Assembly: GCA_013399695.1 (NCBI GenBank)
Contig: VXAU01002077.1
Location: 124,001-188,000 of the forward strand
Source: Formicarius rufipectus
Taxonomy: Eukaryota; Chordata; Aves; Passeriformes; Formicariidae
DNA: 64,000 bases
Direction of reading: 5' to 3'
Shown: positions 1-11,900 of the stretch, in pieces
Position numbering within the stretch: the first letter of the stretch is position 1
Layout of the letters: each line of letters starts with the position of its first letter
Notes under the pieces: generated by a model
Told to the model about the DNA's origin: nothing
What the model saw: only the letters and a program-made list of their open reading frames with translations
The model's database searches: none
Program-made: the position numbers and the translations under genes

Positions 1-106
1 CACAGAATATTCTGAGTTGGAAGGACCCACACAGTATCAAGTCCAACTCAAGTGAATGGTCCATATGGGGATCCAACAGGGAAGGAACCCATGACCTTGG
101 TGTTAT
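1..106 (-). mobile_element. Decayed tRNA-Ile/CR1-tailed SINE (TguSINE1-like)
   Basis: The first ~50 bases are the reverse complement of a CR1-like tail ending in CTCAGAATATTCTGTG. They are followed by the reverse complement of the 3' half of a tRNA-Ile-like sequence (GGATCC... ACCAAGG... ATAACACC). The match stops at about the anticodon arm, so the copy is truncated at its 5' end or has diverged there, and it carries a short internal insertion near position 80. It is aligned by eye to the better copy at 24600-24736. The element may extend left of the window. Confidence 0.75.
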
Positions 107-1087
107 CTTTGAGCCTTGCCAAAAATGGGTGTGAGGATTTGGTCCTTTCCCTCATTGTAAATTGCAAGTGGAGGCTGCTTTTAATCCAGGGTCCAGCAAT
201 ACTCTTTGAGTGTCATAAATGCAAACCCAACATTTTCTGACAGTTTGGGGAGGTGGGGGATTTTGTTTGGAATAACAAAGGAGCTTTCCTCAGTTAACAT
301 ATAGCCACGTCACACATACAAGGACGTTCTGCAATTGCATCTTCATTGTTTCCACTGCTTCTCTTAATTTTCTTCCACTCCTTTTTTTTTTTAAATACTC
401 CTTTTGTTATCTCTCCCTCTGCCCTACAACTTTTCTTCCCTTTTCCCTACAACTTCTCTTCACCTCTTCTCTTGCTACTCTGCTCTTCTGCCTCTAGAAC
501 AACAATTTCTGACTATTTTCTTGCATGCACAAGTGAAGTGAAGCAATGAAGTGAAAATCACAAGATTTCTGATGATACTGGATGACAACAGTACATCCTT
601 GGTACAGAAAGAAAATAAACAAAGAAAAAAGAAAAGAAACATTCTCCCAAACATTTCTGTTGAACAGTATCGCGTGTCTGTTCTTTACTATCTGATGACT
701 GTAACGCAGGAGCATTTCACTGCCCATCACACCTATGGCCAGAAGAACCCAAGTGACCTCAGTCACAAACCTACCCTAGAGTTTCTCCTCTGAAAACAGA
801 TTCCATACACACACACACTGTGTCACTGCTGATCAGTTGGAATATTACCCACGTTGGACAATAATAGGTCAAAAAGTCCCTCGTGGTTACCTTTCTGAGC
901 AAGAAAAGAAATGTTTTATACCTTAAAGTAAGCTCCAGTGAACAGACATTATAGAAACTGCAAAATTCACACATTCACAAAAAAAAACCAAAACAACCAC
1001 GAGTTACTTAAAGAGGTGAACATACATTCACATTTTTATGAGGCATAAATAAGAATATACAATACAAGTAGAAGACACTATTCTTAC
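1..1087 (-). other. GLI3: GLI3 intron 7, 5' part
   Basis: This is non-coding DNA downstream of exon 7, starting with the GTAAGA donor at 1082-1087 and running off the left edge. Positions 1-106 hold a decayed tRNA/CR1-type SINE. Positions about 340-500 are pyrimidine-rich (C and T) on the plus strand, and 797-819 carry a short CA-rich run. Two short overlapping open frames on opposite strands at 494-793 look like chance. Nothing else is recognisable. Confidence 0.85.
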
Positions 1088-1289
1088 CTTATTGCACTTG
1101 CAGATAAATGGCCATAGGAACCACTGGCTGATGAACTGCTACGGGAATTATTGAGAATGGTGACCAGGGAGTTGGGAGATGTCCTTATCATGGTCTGCAG
1201 GTCAAAGCTGTGGTCAGACAGGGGGGAGATGGACAACGTGCGCTTCCGGCTGGGTCTGGCTGACAGCCTTGGGCTTGGAAACCTGGCAC
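1088..1289 (-). CDS. GLI3: GLI3 exon 7 (internal coding exon, 202 nt, SUFU-binding motif)
   Basis: The exon lies between a TTCACCTCACAG acceptor and a GTAAGA donor (1082-1087). It begins with two bases completing Ser from exon 6, has 66 full codons, and ends with AG of the next Ser codon. The peptide starts ARFPSPRLSARPSRKRTLSI, includes SPLSDHSFDLQTMIRTSPNS and LVTILNNSRSSSSASGSYGH, and ends LSASAI. It corresponds to about human codons 276-343. The SYGHL sequence near its end is the conserved SUFU contact of GLI proteins. The RPSRKRTLS segment is strongly basic. The acceptor has a GT-rich rather than a clean pyrimidine tract, which makes it the weakest-looking of the four. The next exon, starting with the rest of the Ser codon, is outside the window. 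Confidence 0.97.
1105..1119 (-). other. GLI3: SUFU-binding motif SYGHL codons in exon 7
   Basis: On the minus strand the codons read TCC TAT GGC CAT TTA, giving Ser-Tyr-Gly-His-Leu. SYGHL is the established short motif through which GLI1-3 bind Suppressor of Fused, the cytoplasmic and nuclear inhibitor of GLI activity. It is intact here, so SUFU control is expected to be retained. By the human numbering implied by the exon boundaries it falls at about residues 333-337. Confidence 0.9.
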
Positions 1290-4200
1290 CTGTGAGGTGA
1301 ACACACACACAACCATCCAGCAGGGTCCCTCACCCCACTTGTTTGTTATCAGGGATGGGGAAGGGGACACGTCAACACACTGACAAGCCCACTCTCTTCA
1401 CTTGTGATCTACTGGCTACGATTGAGGAAAAAATTAGGAAGAAAAATCTTTCTTCCTGTGGCTCACCTCAGGGGAGCTCTGTTTATTAATGTGCAAGCAA
1501 AATGATAAATTGCTAAACAAAAGGAAAAGACTTTTATGAGTTATCCCTCTCATTTCTGGTGATTTATGGATCTGGTGGCTTCTTAGACATTCACATCATT
1601 AATTCAACCATGAGCAATGAGGCAGTGGTTCAGATCTGGGATACCAGCAAACCTGAACCCACAATGTTTTAACACATACAGCCAAACCTAAACATGCAAA
1701 ATATAGTAGAGAAGTGGCAGCTTTTCCTTTTTTGGCCATAATTCTGCCCAGTTGATAGTTAATGCAGAACTAAAAATCAGGCCTAAAAAAAATACTCAAA
1801 GGCCAGCACTATCAACAGAATTCAAATTGACATTCACAGCATCAGACTGAGAAACAGTAGGCTTTATTTGAATTTGCCCAAGATCCCATGATATTCTTTC
1901 AATGGGGTGTACAGGGATCTATGACTGCTAAATTTCTTTAAAACTGGAGATTAGGCTTTCCAAAGCAGCAGAGAGAAGGCAACAATACAGATAGCACTTA
2001 TATAAATACATATTACATTTCTAAATTTTATGTCCTGCTCTGAAAATCTCTACCTCTTCTAGTCGATTTTACCATGTCATCCCAACTCTCTGCAGTCCTG
2101 ACGGAAGATATATCACCTCAAATTTATTTGCTTTATTTAATTATTTTCTATCTTGGTTGAGAGTGAGAAGGAGAGAATTAGCTTCCCCACTGCGTACTGA
2201 ACAATTTCCTTTAACAGCACTGCTGCTTCTACCTTTTAAATCCCTTTAACCTGAAGTAAAGGACTGAATCCTAATGATCCTGACAGCCAGGGTCATGCAG
2301 GTCTTGGGTTTGATGCCTACTTTACAACTACTTCTCCCAGAGTCCCTGACGTTCTCTGTAACTTGCTGATAATTCACAGTCTGCCACAAGCCTCCATTAT
2401 AGGTCTGCCTTTCCTAATTCCTGTCCGTGTCTTTGTGTCCAGCACCACTTTTTAGCAGGGTATTTAAGTTTGCATGTCTAACATTAATCAGGAGAAGAGC
2501 CCAAATAACTGTAATTGGACTCATCTCAAGGTCAGAGCTGGATTAGAATGTGCTGTTATGTTTTCCTTACACACCTGAGTGTGTTTCCCTTCTTTCTGTT
2601 CATGCTAGCCAAGATTTTACTATGCTACTTGAGACTGCCATTTTACTGCCCTTGTGACTATGTGATCAGACCTCCAACTGTGGTCCTTCTCCTGATCCAT
2701 GCTTAGATTTGTCTCAACTAGACTACATCAGCCTTGATTCTCTTTGGCATCTGGATAATACAGGGTTTTGTTCCTTCCTGCTCTGTCTCCAGAACAGGTC
2801 TTAGTCCATTCTGCTCCAATCTCTCAATGAATATTCATGTTCTTGATTCAACATTTCAAATTTAGGTGTGGTCATGTATTTATTTGTAAAAGCTACTACA
2901 TGCTATTTTATGTTATCTGCTTTGTCTCCTTTTTAGGAGCTTGCTGTTGTGTCTGCTTGATCCTTTATTAGTGCCATGCTTCATGTCTTTCAAAGGCAGA
3001 GATCTTTTATTTGTGCTAAAATAAGAAACAACAATGATCAGCAGCTATTAGAAACTGCAACATATAACTAATAAGGAAACACAATATACATGTCATGGTA
3101 AAACAAAAATAGCAATAACTTGTACTTACATCTTTCCTGCACGACTCTCATCTGCTGACTGTTCAGCCAGAATGAACTAAAACAATGCCTCTGAAGTTAG
3201 TGCTTGTAATGTAATTTGCCCCAGATGAGGATTCCATTTAAGTGCTTTTTAGGTTATTATGGTTTTTACAAGGGGATAGTGAAGTACAGGCATTATACTC
3301 CCTGCAGTCCCCTGCAGAGTCTCAAACACTGCAACGACTTCCCTCCCTCCCCTCCTCGGACTGAACCCTCTCCTCTACCCCTTCCCTAAGTCATGCTGTG
3401 GCTCTTGCAGCTCTGCCCACTGCTCATTACAGCTCCCCTTGCCTGCCAGCTGCTGCCAGGGCATCCCTGTGCCCCCTCTGGGTGCCCCAGCACTGCAGCC
3501 AGTGATGGAGAGATGCTCCTTGCAGCTGGGCTTCAGCCACACCACACACAGCTCTCGGGCTTCCTCTTCTCCTCCAGGCAGCACCTGTTTCAGGCCCCCT
3601 CTAGATCTGGGAATTTGGCAGTTCCCTCCATCTGCCTGGGACAGGAACAGGCTCATAGGGCCAAAAGTATCCTGCAAAAAGGGAATATTTCTGCTTCACA
3701 GTGGGAGCCAACAGCTGAGACCGAGCAAGGGCTCTACTGAGCCTGACCACTGGTGAGAGGGATTCACTTCAAGGGAGGTCACGACTTCCAAAATTCAATT
3801 AAATGGAATTACAGATTTTTCAGATCTTCGTGGTTTAATTAGGTTTCACATGCCTAAAAAGTCTTAACCATGAGCTGACCACTCATGACAGGACATTTGC
3901 TAAGCCATTCATTTAGCATAACATCAGTTTTAGTTAGTATGCCACTATGAAAAGGAATAGGTCACAATTTGTCAGTGCCTCTGAATGCTAAAACAAACTT
4001 TCGAGCCTTGCCAAGCATCTATTTTAAAAACAAACACTTCAATATTTATTTAGCAATTTGAGACGTTCATCTGCCCCCAATGTTCTCTCACCAAAGTATT
4101 ACATTCTCCACTCGACAATCCTTTAAAATCAAAAAATGCAGAAGCACTGATTCACTGTGCAAGTGCTGATAAAAGACAGTCAGCTTTGGCAAAGCATGTA

Positions 4201-4511
4201 AATGGAAGCTGACAGTGAAGATTTGTTTCAAAATGTCACCTTTTTGGAGTAGATCTTATAGAAATCAAAAGTCAGTAGTTGACAATAAATACTTGAGTGT
4301 GCCGACAAAAAACGCAGCAGGTGCCAGAAGAAAAGATCTTATTCTAAGGTGGAGATCAATTCTAAAATAACAGATATCTATCTCCATCATAAATTTCAAA
4401 AATGGAATATGCCATCCAGCAAATTTGCCCATGAATTTGATTTCTGAGTTGAAGTTTTTAGCATTGCTTAATCATTTATAAGGCAATCTTCAGACATGTA
4501 TCATTTATTCT

Positions 4512-4570
4512 ATCCCTTTAAATCAAACTTCATCAAAGCCTTTTTATTACATCCCTTTAAATCAAACTTC
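4512..4570 (+). repeat. 20-base direct repeat pair
   Basis: ATCCCTTTAAATCAAACTTC occurs identically at 4512-4531 and 4551-4570, a period of 39 bases with unrelated sequence between the copies. It is a small local duplication in intron 6. Confidence 0.95.
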
Positions 4571-4990
4571 TTTGAACATGTCTCAGGCACTAGTTTTCAA
4601 TGGAGGTTGTGAGCATGGGAAGTTCCATGGGGTTTTTAAAAGTTAAATCTTCTTTTCTTTCTTATCCTTCTGGTTTTTGCCCACAGACGTGTAAAACCCT
4701 TGTTTTCACTCCATGAAAGTTTATCATAAATTTTGTCTTAGTTTTCAAAATCATACATCTGTCATCAGTATGAGAGGAAAAAGAGTAGCTTTGAAACTCC
4801 ACCCTCATTCTCCAACTGTGCCTGAAAAACAGAAATCAAGCCCAGCCCAAAGCTCCTCACACTGGTTTGACTCTTTGGGGTGGTCTGATGGGGCCAGCTG
4901 AGAGGGGGCTCATTTCCCCACAGCAGCCCCCACAGTGCTGTGCTTTGCATTGGCAGCTGGAAGGGTGTTGATAACACACAAGTGCTTTGG

Positions 4991-5021
4991 CTGGCACAGA
5001 ACTGGCACAGAACTGGCACAG
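4991..5021 (+). repeat. 11-base tandem triplet
   Basis: CTGGCACAGAA is repeated nearly three times (4991-5001, 5002-5012, 5013-5021), the last copy diverging at its end. It is a minor tandem repeat. Confidence 0.92.
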
Positions 5022-6339
5022 CACTGTCTCTCCATCATTCCACACCCCCATCAGTAGGAGAGAGAGGGGCAAGATCCTGGGAGGGGACACACCTAGGAGA
5101 GCTGACCAGAATTAACCAAAGGGACATTCCATACCATACAACATCAGCTCATGTATAAAAGCTAAGACCAGGAAGGGGCAAAGGGGGCAAATTTCCAGGG
5201 TTTGCCTTCCAGAGCAATTGCTATGTGTGCTGAAGCTCTGCTTCCTGGGAAATGGATGGACACTGCCTGTGGAAGGGAAGTTAAGAGTAGATTTTTCTGT
5301 TTCCACTTTGCTTTTGCAACACAGCCTTTCACTTTTGCTTCAGTCAACTGCCTTTTCCTGACCTGAGAGTTGTTTTCCATCATATTTTCTCTCTCTTGTC
5401 CAGCTGAGGAGAGTGATAGAGCAGCTTGGTGGGAATCTGGCATCCAGCCAAGGTCAACCCACCACAGCTGGCCAAACTCTTTGGCTCAATTGGGTTACTA
5501 CCAGTGTCTGTAACACCAAAGGGGGTAGGTCAACGCTGGATGCTTTGAAAAGGAGAAACCTCCCATTCTGAGTGAGCACAGGCCAAAGTTAATCAGAGTG
5601 AGGATATTAATACTCTCAGAGGGAATCTTGAAACCTCAGGGAACATGCTTGTCTTCCACTAAACGCCATTCAAAAAAAATAGAACATACCCCAGAAGCGG
5701 AAAATGCAAACCCACTCAGGACTGGAGGAAGGCAATTACAACTAAGCATACATAATCTTGGCCTTATTCTTCCACAAGGTATTAGACAGCTCATGGATAG
5801 TGAAGTTCAGAGCTTCAAGAAGTCTACTGCTCTTTAGGCAAGATTTAATGTCTGATTAACACTTCTTCCACTCTTATTATCCCCATTTTGAAATCAGTTT
5901 TTCAGCACCAGAGAGCAAAACAAAAGTCCCCAAACTGCACGAACTGCACGTGTTGGAACCCAGTGCATGCTGGTGTTGGAATTATTATTTGCACTACGGA
6001 AGAGGGTAGAGAGTCCAAATTTCTGTGCTAGATTCTGTATAAACACACAATTAGGAGACAGAGTTGCTTCACAAAAGAACAATGTCTTGGTTGTATCTAT
6101 TTGGTTGCTGTGTGAGCAACATAAATGAGCAGCAGCCTTTCAGTCAGTTGAGTCAACTTGCTCAGAATTTGATAGCAGATAATGAGGGAAACTGCTCTCT
6201 TTCCTTTGACAAGCCTGGGCAAAGGCGAAAGCCTACTTTTAAGATCACCACACAAATCCTTGAGAAGAAGGATCCAAACAAATGGCATTGCTTTGCATTG
6301 ATCCCTGTTCTTTGCTATTAAATGCATACATGGGCATTC

Positions 6340-6850
6340 TTATTGTTTTTTTAAAAGTCTTGATATCAGTTTCCCGCTAATTGTTTTGTTCTCGTTTCTA
6401 ATCTAAAAATCTGACAAAGAAGAAAGGGGTTTTCTTTAGCATGATGAATGATAGGACATTCAGATTCCTACTTAATGACAATTAATTTACTGTATACCCA
6501 TGCAAGTTAAGATAGCTTTAATTAGTTTTTACAAAGTAAAAGGGTAACTTCATTCTCTATTTAGATAAAAGCAGCTATTGCCTGACTAAACACATTCTCA
6601 TCAAATACAGAAGGTGAGCTGAGTGACCTTACTAGGATTCACTCTTATTTTAATTCTCTATTTACTGTTTAAAAATAACCCATTTGCATAATAGTGCTAC
6701 ACTTTTTTTGTTTTTAACTCTGAAATAAAGCCTAATTGAAAAGTTGCTGCTGTAATGAATCTCAAATCTGTGATCTTAATTTCAAAAAACAAACACAAAC
6801 CAAATTAAAGTGTGCATTTCAAATATATCAGAGCTAAAGTTCTTGACTGC
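6340..6850. promoter_or_regulatory. Candidate conserved non-coding block in intron 6
   Basis: This is AT-rich single-copy sequence with several TAATTA/TTAATTAG-type words and a perfect octamer ATTTGCAT at 6682-6689, the binding word of POU factors. No repeats are present. Selected by eye. Confidence 0.28.
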
Positions 6851-7236
6851 AAATACCCTTATTAGACATGGTATTTAGGTACCTTTTATGAATGGGCTGT
6901 AACCATTGGCAAAGGTCAAAACATTTCCTCTTTAACTAAGAAGTGGTAACACTTTTGGGATGCAAAAGCTGCAGTTCTATGTAGACTGTAGCATACATAG
7001 TCTCTACTAACACATGAAAATCCTTGTGCAAATGCCATCACTTGTAGGAGTGCTGCAATGTCTTCTGTTTTTCTTAAGTTTTCTGGCATACACCTGGGTA
7101 TCCACTTTTCCAAAGGCTGAATAAATCCATTTGATGAAGTCTACATCCAAGCATATGGTTTGGTACAGCTACTTACACGCATTCAGGCACTCTCTCACAA
7201 TAGGAACCAAACCCATTGAAAATATAAAATATTCCT

Positions 7237-7313
7237 GCTCATTGCAAGGAGGGGTTGGACTAGATGACCTTCAAAGTTCCCTCCCAACCCAAACTGCTCT
7301 AGGATTCTATGAT
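7237..7313 (+). mobile_element. CR1 LINE fragment, 3' end
   Basis: The sequence GGTTGGACTAGATGACCTTC followed by CTCCCAACCCAAACTGCTCT and GGATTCTATGATC is the familiar 3' terminus of avian CR1 non-LTR retrotransposons. It ends in the ATTCTATGAT-type short repeat. Only about 75 bases remain, as expected from the severe 5' truncation usual for CR1. There is no coding capacity. Confidence 0.85.
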
Positions 7314-8759
7314 CCTTTTACTTTAATGAGATCATGCTCATTCATCCAAGCTGGGGATCTGTCCTTGTAACTGGAACACAGCAGCAAATTTACATCACCT
7401 GAACCATGCACAGCACAGCTTCCATTCTACAAGATATTACTAATACGCATCCAATGATTTAGCAGCATGCCTCATCTCTCCCTATTCCTCTCAAAATCCA
7501 AATCAGGAAGAATCATATTCTTAAGCTTTCGAGTATTGAAGCCTGCACATTATTTTCTGGTTTAAGTCCAGACTACCCAGACTACCTGTGTGAGTTTGTG
7601 TTTCTGAAGTGGGCTCAAAGGTATGTTACCTTACTGTAAATTCTTTATGGATCCTTCCAATGCACTGAGACTGATAACAGAAACTGAATTAAAAAACTCC
7701 TTCACTATCAAGGCAACAGAATGCCAACAGCTTTCCTACCCAGTTTCACAACTATCTGTCTTGCCTGATTCCTGTAAAAATTGTTGGTCAGTCAACTACT
7801 TCACACTCCAGGGCATGTGTTCTGCAGGGCTATCTACCTATACCCTCCATGTGTTCCAGAGGTGAGCCTCCCAACTCCCACACTCCTCGAGGTCAGCAAC
7901 TACGGCGTGCAGGCAAAAAGCAGCAAGAAGAAGCTGCATGCAAGAAAAAGTTTAAAAATCTGCAGGAAAACAAGGTGGTCTATTGCTATTGTATTGGTCT
8001 GTACTATCAAGCACTGCCTTTTCTTGTCACTATCTTTTATTTCCCTCATTGGAAGGAAGAGAGTACATCCTGAAATGCATGTAAAGCATCGGTGACTAGA
8101 GGGGAGTGCTCTGCATAATCCCTTCCGGCTGAGCAACAGCAGCAGTAGCAAGCAGTTTGGAGCAGGGTCCTCTCTTTTCCTCCATCAACAGTGAAATGGA
8201 AGCAGATTAGAGGACCAAAAGATGCTGAGCGGCTTGAGAAGGCTCTTAATATCACGGAAAACTAAGTCAGGATCCTTGAGAATTCAGCAAACTGCTTCAT
8301 CTTACAAGTGGTCTCAAAGTGTATTGGTCTATGATATGACTTGTCTATGACTTGTAAGCACAGCCAGAACTCTAAAAAGGTGGGGGGCATGCTCTCCTAA
8401 CAGAAAAACAGATGTAAACTTTCTATTAACAGAGAGCTCATCAGGGAAATACTCAGCCTAACTACGAAAATGAGTTACTGATTGTGAATAGAAAAGGACA
8501 TTTTCAAAAGCACTCAAGCCCTGCTGGAAACAAAATTTATAACCTGTTTTCAGGAGCAGTCCTGAACTACTCTCCCTGCTTCCTTCCAAAGTTTACATTT
8601 AGGCTTGACATAACCCTTATACATTCAGCAATCAATTCTCTGGCCCTCCAGCCTCACGAGGAGTTGACTCCCACTTCTCCACCAGTGAGGAGACCTTTGG
8701 GGTCGCACCATGTGGCTCCCTTGGGGGAACTGCCTCGATTCCATGGGACTATCACTTAC

Positions 8760-8906
8760 TATCCATGGCGTGGAGATATTCCATGTGAAGGGCACCGGCC
8801 CCCGCGGTGGCAGCCGAAGGGATGATGTCTGCGTACGGGCTGCGCTGGCCTGCCAACAGAGCCATCTGATGATAATACTCAGCTGGACTGACGCCAGCAT
8901 GTGGAG
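8760..8906 (-). CDS. GLI3: GLI3 exon 6 (internal coding exon, 147 nt)
   Basis: The exon follows a T-rich tract ending in CTTTTAG and ends at a GTAAGT donor (8754-8759). It opens with two bases that complete the Ala codon begun in exon 5, has 48 full codons, and leaves a single A that exon 7 completes as Ser. The peptide begins PHAGVSPAEYYHQMALLAGQ, continues RSPYADIIPSAATAGAGALH, and ends MEYLHAMD. It matches human GLI3 from about codon 227 to 276, with A for T in LLAGQ and AGAGAL in place of the human AGTGAI (human from memory). This is one of the most conserved stretches of the GLI2/GLI3/Ci N terminus. The lack of gaps in SAATAGAGALHMEY favours GLI3. Confidence 0.97.
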
Positions 8907-11900
8907 CTAAAAGAAAAAAAAAAACAGAAAAAAACCAACATAAAATTACCATTAATGACATAAGATAAAGAAGAAGGAAAGTTTTATCACACTGCCGGTT
9001 TCTCTGGCTCTTAAATTCTCTTGTTTATTTTTTAAGGCGATGCCACGGCTGTGCTGTGCCACCTCTGGCCAAGATATTTCAGCCAGTGATACTGTAAAGA
9101 CATCATTCCAAAAACAGCAAGGCATAAAGTATTAATGAGCTGGGTGATCTCATATTTTCATATTTATTACTAAGTGACTCAAAAAGTGACAGGCTGACAG
9201 CAGTGGAAACTAGCATGATTTATTTAGTTATATAAAAAAGCATGAAAACTTTCCTAGGGTTTTATTCCCATTTACCTCATCCCCAGCCCAAAGGAATCTG
9301 TCTCTAAGGTAACAATGTGGCTGAACTTCCATAAGCATTCAAGTTTCTGGAGTCTTTACTTAGGGGACTTGAAGATACTCATTCACAGTGGCCCTTTGTG
9401 TCTATGCTAACGAGCAAACAGGAGCAAAGACTGTTATCAGGACAAACAATAGTTGTCCATGAACAAGAAAGGGTCAGGTTTTTAGGAGGAACGTCAATGA
9501 ATGCAGCCATCCCATCCTTCAAAGTTCATGTATAAATATATTTGACACACAAGCCTGTTTGCAGAGCCAAAGCCACAGACTGGACAGGCTCTACATCCCA
9601 CCAGTGAGGTTAAGAGTGATCCAGCCCTCTGATAATGATTTATATTGGCCATTCTCTCCTGTAAAAATAACATGCAAGCTTTCTGTTCCCCTGCAGTTTG
9701 CAAGCATGTCTTCAACTAACGGGCAACCCTACACAAATACAAAACCTGACATCATTTTAATATCATCTCCTCTCAGCAGGCTTCAGGTGCTACTGTAAGG
9801 AAAGGGTCTTTTCATGGGCTTGTGCAAGAAGTACTCAGAAAATAAGATGAGCTCCCTCTCCTTGACCCTGATGATCCTGATTCTGACTTGCTATCCAGCC
9901 TGAGGGAAACAGCCTTCCTCTCTCTGCTCTCTACTTGTCCCACTTGCAAAATAGTTAAAATTTCCTTACATTCTGGTCACCAGAAGATGGTATGTAAGTT
10001 TGCCTAAAACACTTCAGGTTCCTTACTTTAATAGGCTATATCCAAAGAGATTATTTTTATATTCTTTCATAGCATTTAATGAAGTTTCCCTTTAATCTCA
10101 GCAATCTGAATCTTGAATGACAACAAAACTCCAGGATGAAATTCTTCAAATTACCAGCTTAATCTGAATATTGTTATTTACACAGCAGTAGTAAAAGAAT
10201 AATTTATGTTTTCCTTAGAGAATCAGATCCTAAATGCAAGATTTAGAAGCAAAGAATCAACATTTATATTAAAAGGAGGTAAAAATGGCATTGGAGTTTG
10301 GAGAAAAGTTTATTCAGAAGCAGATTCCTGAACTGTATAATATGTCTTTACTTTTACCAAATAAAATGAAAGAATGTGTTTTTGCTGTTAAAATGTTAAA
10401 TACTACTTATATCAGGAAAGGTTCTGAAATGCAGAAGTGCATCAGACAGGAACAGGAATGGGATAAAAAACAAGTTGTGATAAATTAAGGGTTGTTGGTG
10501 TTTTTTCCAAATTACAAACTGATTTCACAATTAAATACAACCTTTCCACTTTCTGTGAAATAGCAAGGAAATTATTCAGGTCAAATTTTAAAAGATTAAT
10601 AACTCACACTGAATCACTGATTTTAAAGTTTTACAGTAGTGGGCAACCATGGTATCTTTCCAGACACACTGAAAACACTTCCTGAGCTTTCTGACATAAG
10701 TGTCTGGGTTAACTAACAATAACATTGGCTGCAAACTTTAAAATGAACTGCTGCAGAAAACATAGGGAGCCCATAATTGCATTACTAAATGTTCCATATG
10801 CCAAGAAATGCTCTGGTGCTCTTTAAAGATCATTTCTCACTACCTTCCTGAAACATAAAAAATTATCCTACTTAGCGATGTATGGCATGAAGGGTAAAAG
10901 AAGGGTAAACAGGAATGTCCACATCCCTGAATTTGCTCCTGTTTATTCCCAGGTAGTTTCAGCTTTGTTCCTGCCTTTTTTTTTTTTTTACAGGGGAAGA
11001 CATTTGCTTCTGCACTGTAGGCACTGCTGAGCTTTGTTTGAATACTCTCTCCTCTACACACACCACCAGCTCCATCCTGACTCCTGCTCCAAATCCTCAG
11101 AGGAGTCCTCAGCCACCCCTGACCCACCGAATCTGCTGGGTCAGGTGAAGTGCCAGGACAGAGAGACACCGTGCCCTTCCTGCTGCTGTGGCAGTTGTTA
11201 ACTATGGCTGGCAAGACCTGTAATGAAACTTCTCTTCGTTATGTTCCACATTGTTTTGGCTCCTGGCCATCCCCAGATCTGTGAGTCAACTGACTGAGCC
11301 CAACAGTACACTGACCTAATTATCTAACTGGCCTAAAGCAATTAGGGTGGCAAGAGAAAGCTCCCTATGACTTTCAGAAGAGCAACAACAACTTCCAAGT
11401 CTACACAGTTCAAATGATATATGCCTAAAGCCATGGTGTCCATTATGTTGTTAGCACATTGTGTTCTTGCACCCCTTTAAACCACAGGAGTTTTTTATTT
11501 GTATTCTAGCCGTGCTCAGGCCATGACTCCAACTATCTGATTCAAGGAACCCACATCTGAAAGAAGCATTTCATTGCATACCTGATTGATCATACAACAA
11601 ACTCTGGATTGCAGGGAACAAACTTGCAGCTTTTCAACAGCATGTGGTTTGACTGAGATATCTTCAATGCCTTAATCAAGTTACTGTATTTTCACTGGAT
11701 GCTGCACAGCACCTGGGCTATGGTAACTGATCAAAGATGATCTCTGAGACTACAGGAAAAGTGAAGTAATATGTGTTTGTTTAAAACCAGAAGAAAGACT
11801 CTTAAGCTAGTAAGTTTAGCTTGTGCTTATGACAGACTCGTGTTGTGCATATAGTCAGTGATCAAAGCTCAGGGGATGAGTGTTGAGACAGAGAGTACTC

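Larger units (their letters stand above)
1290..8759 (-). other. GLI3: GLI3 intron 6 (7.47 kb)
   Basis: The intron runs from the GTAAGT donor at 8754-8759 to the AG at 1290-1291. It is mostly unique AT-leaning sequence with no coding signal. Recognisable contents are a CR1 fragment (about 7237-7313), a 20-base direct repeat pair (4512-4570), an 11-base tandem triplet (4991-5021), a GC-rich but CpG-poor stretch at 3300-3750, and a candidate conserved non-coding block at about 6340-6850. The stretches 1290-3300, 5020-6340 and 7320-8750 show nothing I can name. Confidence 0.85.

Noticed and set aside
3375..3756. Three overlapping open frames of 100-115 codons on both strands, one starting with a signal-peptide-like MLWLLQLCPLLI
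   Set aside because: The region is GC-rich and stop-poor, all frames overlap, and there is no recognisable domain, splice signal or family match. The hydrophobic start is most likely chance.
4877..4885. GGGGTGGTC, one mismatch from the GLI binding site TGGGTGGTC, suggesting autoregulation
   Set aside because: About a dozen one-mismatch matches are expected by chance in 64 kb on two strands. No perfect site or cluster was seen.
5947..5952. Single CACGTG E-box
   Set aside because: A lone six-base match is expected by chance many times in a window of this size.
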